From CAKSQF01 sp051867925 (lineage in GTDB: Bacteria; Bacillota; Clostridia; Oscillospirales; CAG-272), in NCBI GenBank assembly GCA_051867925.1, contig JBJDZI010000052.1:1-14298 (forward strand): DNA of 14,298 nt, in the 5' to 3' direction. Both the position numbers and the translations under genes were made by a program. Shown here piece by piece: positions 13,786-14,298 of this stretch. Below the pieces are notes generated by a model. That model had not been told where the DNA came from. It made no database searches and saw only the letters and a program-made list of their open reading frames with translations. The first letter of the stretch is position 1; every line of letters starts with the position of its first letter.

Positions 13786-13822
13786 ACCGTATAGAGTCGC
13801 GCCTCGGGCGCACGAGGAAAAA

Positions 13823-14298
13823 TTAAACCTTTTCCTTGATGATCTCTTCTTTGGTACCCCAGTTCATCTTGGAACGGAGGTCTGCGCCAACCTGTTCCAG
13901 CTGGATTTCGGCGTTCAGCTTACGGGTAGCGTTGAAGAAGGGACGGTTTGCCTGGTTCTCCAGGATCCAGTTGCGGGCGAAGGTACCGTTCTGGATTTCG
14001 GTGAGGACTTTCTTCATTTCCTTCTTGGTCTCCTCGGTGATGATGCGGGGACCGGTGACGTAGTCGCCGTACTCAGCGGTGTCGGAAACGGAGTAGCGCA
14101 TACCTGCAAAGCCCTTTTCAAAGATCAGGTCAACGATCAGCTTCATCTCGTGGATGCACTCGAAGTAAGCGTTCTCGGGCTTGTAGCCTGCCTCAACCAG
14201 AGTCTCAAAGCCTGCCTGCATCAGAGCGGTTACGCCGCCGCAGAGGACAGCCTGCTCGCCGAACAGGTCGGTCTCGGTCTCTTCACGGAAGGTGGTGT
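13823..14298 (-). CDS. ilvC: Ketol-acid reductoisomerase, C-terminal part (runs off the right edge)
   Basis: Only the last 157 residues are in the window. The reading frame continues to the right edge without a stop, so this is a window truncation and not a broken gene. The visible part is the knotted helical C-terminal domain of IlvC, which holds the metal and substrate site. The stretch FREETETDLFGEQAVLCGG contains the conserved EETETDLFGEQ motif, followed by ECIHEMKLIVDLIFEKG, the SVSDTAEYGDYVTGP segment, and a C-terminal NRPFFNATRKLNAEIQLEQVG. The N-terminal NAD(P)-binding Rossmann domain is outside. The enzyme rearranges and reduces acetolactate and acetohydroxybutyrate to the dihydroxy acids used by IlvD. 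It is the most upstream gene seen in this operon. The acetolactate synthase genes would be expected further right, which cannot be checked here. Confidence 0.97.
   Translation of the reverse strand, partial: TTFREETETDLFGEQAVLCGGVTALMQAGFETLVEAGYKPENAYFECIHEMKLIVDLIFEKGFAGMRYSVSDTAEYGDYVTGPRIITEETKKEMKKVLTEIQNGTFARNWILENQANRPFFNATRKLNAEIQLEQVGADLRSKMNWGTKEEIIKEKV

Overview
The window looks like a chromosomal segment of an anaerobic Clostridia-type Firmicute. That placement is an inference. It rests on GC-rich coding with strong AGGAG-type ribosome sites, -35/-10 promoters with exact 17-bp spacers, a Thr-rich lipoprotein linker, an oxygen-sensitive-type IlvD, and a branched-chain amino acid operon carrying both LeuA and citramalate synthase. 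No species can be named from the sequence alone. No tRNA, rRNA, CRISPR array, transposase or phage gene was seen.

Left part (1-1420, + strand): a hairpin at 54-77, then a near-consensus promoter (140-168) driving two overlapping genes. The first is a single-domain LytTR DNA-binding regulator. The second is a four-helix membrane protein with a LiaF-like C-terminal repeat domain carrying five ENNLG motifs. The pair looks like a small regulator plus membrane-partner module. A strong bidirectional terminator (1379-1416) closes it and also serves the convergent operon on the other side.

Middle part (1418-4509, - strand): a three-gene operon with its own promoter, alaX-type alanyl-tRNA editing protein, then a PHP-family phosphatase (histidinol-phosphatase-like), then a threonine-aldolase-family PLP enzyme. 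Its control region is the most unusual stretch here. A 17-bp palindrome abuts the -35 box, and three copies of a 14-bp element recur at exactly 22-bp intervals between the -10 box and the start codon. Upstream of it, also on the - strand, is an independent secreted lipoprotein gene (4631-5452) with its own promoter (5504-5532) and terminator (4593-4624). It has a TTT/A-rich linker and a discoidin-like (galactose-binding-fold) C-terminal domain.

Right part (5679-14298, - strand): the distal part of a branched-chain amino acid operon, in transcription order ilvC (partial, runs off the right edge), ilvD, leuA, cimA, leuC, leuD, leuB. IlvC and IlvD serve all three branched-chain pathways. LeuA starts the leucine branch from 2-ketoisovalerate. 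CimA makes citramalate from pyruvate and acetyl-CoA, and the same LeuCDB enzymes can carry it to 2-ketobutyrate for isoleucine, so threonine deaminase would not be required. The start of the operon and any leader or T-box lie outside the window. Four of the six gene junctions have long gaps (89-169 bp). Three of these are rich in hairpins, and all four carry a recurring ATCCG-containing motif, which may be a degenerate intergenic repeat with a possible role in mRNA processing or stability.

The ordinary genes are conserved metabolic genes. The observations most worth checking are the alaX-operon control region, the LytTR/LiaF-like pair, and the structured intercistronic gaps of the ilv-leu operon.
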